From CAYZRY01 sp964481005 (GTDB lineage: Bacteria > Bacillota_I > Bacilli_A > RF39 > UBA660), in NCBI GenBank assembly GCA_964481005.1, contig CAYZRY010000011.1, positions 1-35,254 on the forward strand: DNA of 35,254 nt, read 5' to 3'. The notes below the pieces were generated by a model. It was not told where the DNA came from and ran no database searches. It saw nothing but the letters and a program-made list of their open reading frames with translations. Positions 33,972-35,254 of this stretch are shown here, in pieces (within the stretch, counting starts at the first letter, position 1; every line of letters starts with the position of its first letter). The position numbers and the translations under genes were made by a program.

Positions 33972-34217
33972 TTATTTTTGCTTCAGTGTTTTTTTCATAC
34001 ATACACCGCATGGACGATATCCTGCTGCTAGCGCCGTTTCTTCATCAGCAAAAAAAACTCTATTTTTAACATAGTAACCCTTGGCTAACCATCTCAAAGC
34101 TGATGGGCAATCCAATCTACCATATATTTTCAAGCGTTTATTCCCACCGAAAAGACCAGGTGTACTACTTGTATATTGTCTATTATTTTCATCAGTTAAA
34201 ATGTACTCTTTTTCCAT
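33972..34217 (-). CDS. Small Ada-type zinc-binding domain protein
   Basis: The 81-residue protein is a stand-alone version of the metal-binding domain found at the N terminus of the Ada DNA-methyl phosphotriester repair protein. It has LKIYGRLDCPSALRW (29-43) and VFFADEETALAAGYRPCGVC (54-73), with the typical AAG-RPC-x2-C ending. Three Cys are visible (C37, C70, C73); Ada has four, so the fourth ligand is missing or replaced. Stand-alone forms exist in other Firmicutes, with unknown function, perhaps DNA or phosphotriester related. The start is ATG 34217 with AAAGGAATTCAC. An extended reading begins upstream of that ribosome site. Confidence 0.78.
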   Translation of the reverse strand: MEKEYILTDENNRQYTSSTPGLFGGNKRLKIYGRLDCPSALRWLAKGYYVKNRVFFADEETALAAGYRPCGVCMKKTLKQK

Positions 34218-34413
34218 GTGAATTCCTTTGCCAATATGATAGCACAAATTCAAATAAAATCATCCACTTATTCCTTCAAAATAAGATATTATACTACATA
34301 TTTCTTCATTATTATCTTCTTCACTTGTCTGTCCAGTTAATATTAAATAAAAATTCTTATTTTTTAATAATTTGTGATGACAAAAGAGATTTATTCTATC
34401 AATTAAATTTTTA

Positions 34414-34923
34414 TTATTTGATTTTTCTTGTCAAACAAATACCTACAATAGAACCGATAAACATAAACGGTATTATTCTTACAAATATCCATACAATTGA
34501 ATGAATTCCAACACCTAATACCGCTAATTCTGGATCATTATAATCCCATTCCATATATGTATTACCAAATGATACAATACCAATAAAGATTAATATCAAA
34601 ACAATACATAATATTATAAAAAACCAATGCCAAAATTTTATTTTACTCTCTCTTTTTTCAGCTAGTTGTAAATTAATAACTTCTAATTTTTCAGAAATTT
34701 GTTTTAAATCATTCGGTTTTTCTTCAGATATGCTTTCACCAAGCAATGTACTGACAGGAGTATCAAATACTTCTGATATAGAAATTAACATTTCAGAATC
34801 CGGAACAGATAATCCTTGTTCCCATTTAGATACTGTTTGTCTTACAACATTTAGTTTAATACTTAATTCCTCTTGTGAAAGTCCTTTCTTTTTTCTTAAA
34901 GACTTAATATTATCTTTTAACAT
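34414..34923 (-). CDS. XRE-family HTH regulator with two membrane segments
   Basis: The 169-residue protein has an N-terminal Cro/C1-type helix-turn-helix (about 6-60; GLSQEELSIKLNVVRQTVSKWEQG). A linker with short coiled-coil character follows (72-92), then two hydrophobic segments (about 97-120 and 141-165). The protein would thus bind DNA while anchored to the membrane, so signals reaching its short extracellular loop (about 121-140) could alter repression. The gene is alone. Its promoter region contains a large inverted repeat between and over the -35 and -10 boxes, suggesting self-control. The ribosome site AAGGAG is 10 bases from the ATG, a little far. Confidence 0.85.
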   Translation of the reverse strand: MLKDNIKSLRKKKGLSQEELSIKLNVVRQTVSKWEQGLSVPDSEMLISISEVFDTPVSTLLGESISEEKPNDLKQISEKLEVINLQLAEKRESKIKFWHWFFIILCIVLILIFIGIVSFGNTYMEWDYNDPELAVLGVGIHSIVWIFVRIIPFMFIGSIVGICLTRKIK

Positions 34924-34955
34924 TTCAATTTTTCTCCTTTCATTAAGAAAATTTT

Positions 34956-34990
34956 ATTATAGAAAGCATAATTGCTACAAGCAATGCTTT
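34956..34990 (-). promoter_or_regulatory. XRE promoter with overlapping inverted-repeat operator
   Basis: TTGCTT (34979-34984) and TATAAT (34956-34961) are 17 bases apart. Spanning the -35 and the spacer (34963-34990) is an interrupted inverted repeat, AAAGCA-TAA-TTGC then GCAATGCTTT around a 5-base centre. It is suited to binding a dimeric repressor such as the XRE protein itself. Confidence 0.55.
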
Positions 34991-35210
34991 TTAACATTTT
35001 AAAATACAAAGATAATTAATTTGTTTTTAAAAAAATTATATCATTTTTAATTATAACTCTATTCTTTAATACATATTATTGTTTATCATCTTATTTATAA
35101 AGGATTTAAATGATCAATAATTATTTAGATACGATTTTTTTCGTATCTAAAGTGCTTTTTTAATCAAATATTGAAGATTTGACGTGAAAGAAAAACTCGC
35201 AAATGCGAGT
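34991..35210. other. AT-rich gap with an 11-bp hairpin
   Basis: This interval is very AT-rich and has no supported gene. It holds a perfect hairpin at 35124-35151: TTTAGATACGA and its complement around six T. A 17-codon + strand reading frame (35110-35163) with AAAGGA upstream overlaps it; its coding status is doubtful. The secA terminator lies at the right end. Confidence 0.5.
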
Positions 35211-35212
35211 TT
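35186..35212 (-). terminator. Intrinsic terminator of secA
   Basis: The 8-bp stem AAACTCGC (35193-35200) and GCGAGTTT (35205-35212) has a 4-base loop and a T-rich tail on the transcribed strand (35186-35192). Its 5' arm overlaps the TAA stop (35211-35213). Confidence 0.85.
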
Positions 35213-35254
35213 ATTTTCCGTGACATTGTTTGTATTTTTTACCTGATCCACATG
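35211..35254 (-). CDS. secA: C terminus of SecA (partial, continues beyond window end)
   Basis: Only the last 13 residues are visible: CGSGKKYKQCHGK then TAA. This is the SEC-C zinc-binding tail, with Cys followed by Cys-His. The tail ends SecA, the cytosolic ATPase that drives protein export through SecYEG, where it contacts SecB or ribosomes. SEC-C tails also occur on other proteins, so SecA is likely but not certain. A terminator overlaps the stop. Confidence 0.7.
   Translation of the reverse strand, partial: CGSGKKYKQCHGK

Noticed and set aside
34341..34370. AT-only hairpin after the XRE gene as its terminator
   Set aside because: The stem has no G-C pair and includes mismatches, so it cannot be told from chance in such AT-rich DNA.

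Overview
The window is a compact, AT-rich chromosomal segment in which every gene that can be supported lies on the minus strand. It opens with the 5' part of a 16S rRNA gene and closes with the last codons of a SecA-like protein. The 16S sequence, Firmicutes-type genes (yvcK-whiA, cysS-mrnC-rlmB-sigH, ntdP, pgi) and low GC point to a Bacilli/Erysipelotrichia-like lineage with a streamlined genome. TGA is a stop in several genes (slipin, glucan synthase, gpmI, sigH), so the mycoplasma code 4 is not in use. The genus cannot be named from the sequence alone.

Layout in + coordinates (transcription runs right to left). 1-890: 16S 5' end, rRNA leader, two near-identical tandem rRNA promoters, and the ntdP terminator. 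891-3652: ntdP, a slipin/SPFH protein, and a membrane LysM protein. 3722-12585: pgi overlapping a 2560-residue cyclic beta-1,2-glucan synthase-like enzyme. 12669-15255: an unknown protein, an HExxH metallopeptidase-like protein and a Y-family polymerase under a LexA-like box. 15308-18761: gpmI, an AAA/DUF4143 ATPase, and a protein with a Spo0A-type DNA-binding domain. 18853-24565: tpiA, a GT4 glycosyltransferase, an LPG-synthase-type membrane protein, pgk, an orphan prepilin and gap. 24611-28904: a TGS/uridine-kinase-like protein, whiA, yvcK, and a tail-anchored pseudokinase-like protein. 28938-33915: sigH, rlmB, mrnC, a zinc-ribbon membrane protein, a YugP-type peptidase and cysS. 33972-35254: a small Ada-type zinc protein, an XRE regulator with two membrane segments, an AT-rich gap, and the secA 3' end.

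Functionally, five glycolytic enzymes (pgi, tpiA, gap, pgk, gpmI) are packed among cell-envelope glycan and glycolipid genes (glucan synthase, GT4 enzyme, LPG-synthase-type protein). A second theme is a set of developmental or competence-type parts: sigH, a Spo0A-like DNA-binding protein whose receiver is not recognisable, and a class III-type prepilin. No sporulation or pilus assembly genes are seen here.

Transcription units are extremely tight. Ten of the eleven convincing intrinsic terminators overlap the stop codon of the gene they end. Many promoters begin inside or just after the previous terminator and leave only about 14-33 bases between the -10 box and the start codon. No tRNA, CRISPR array, insertion sequence or riboswitch was recognised.
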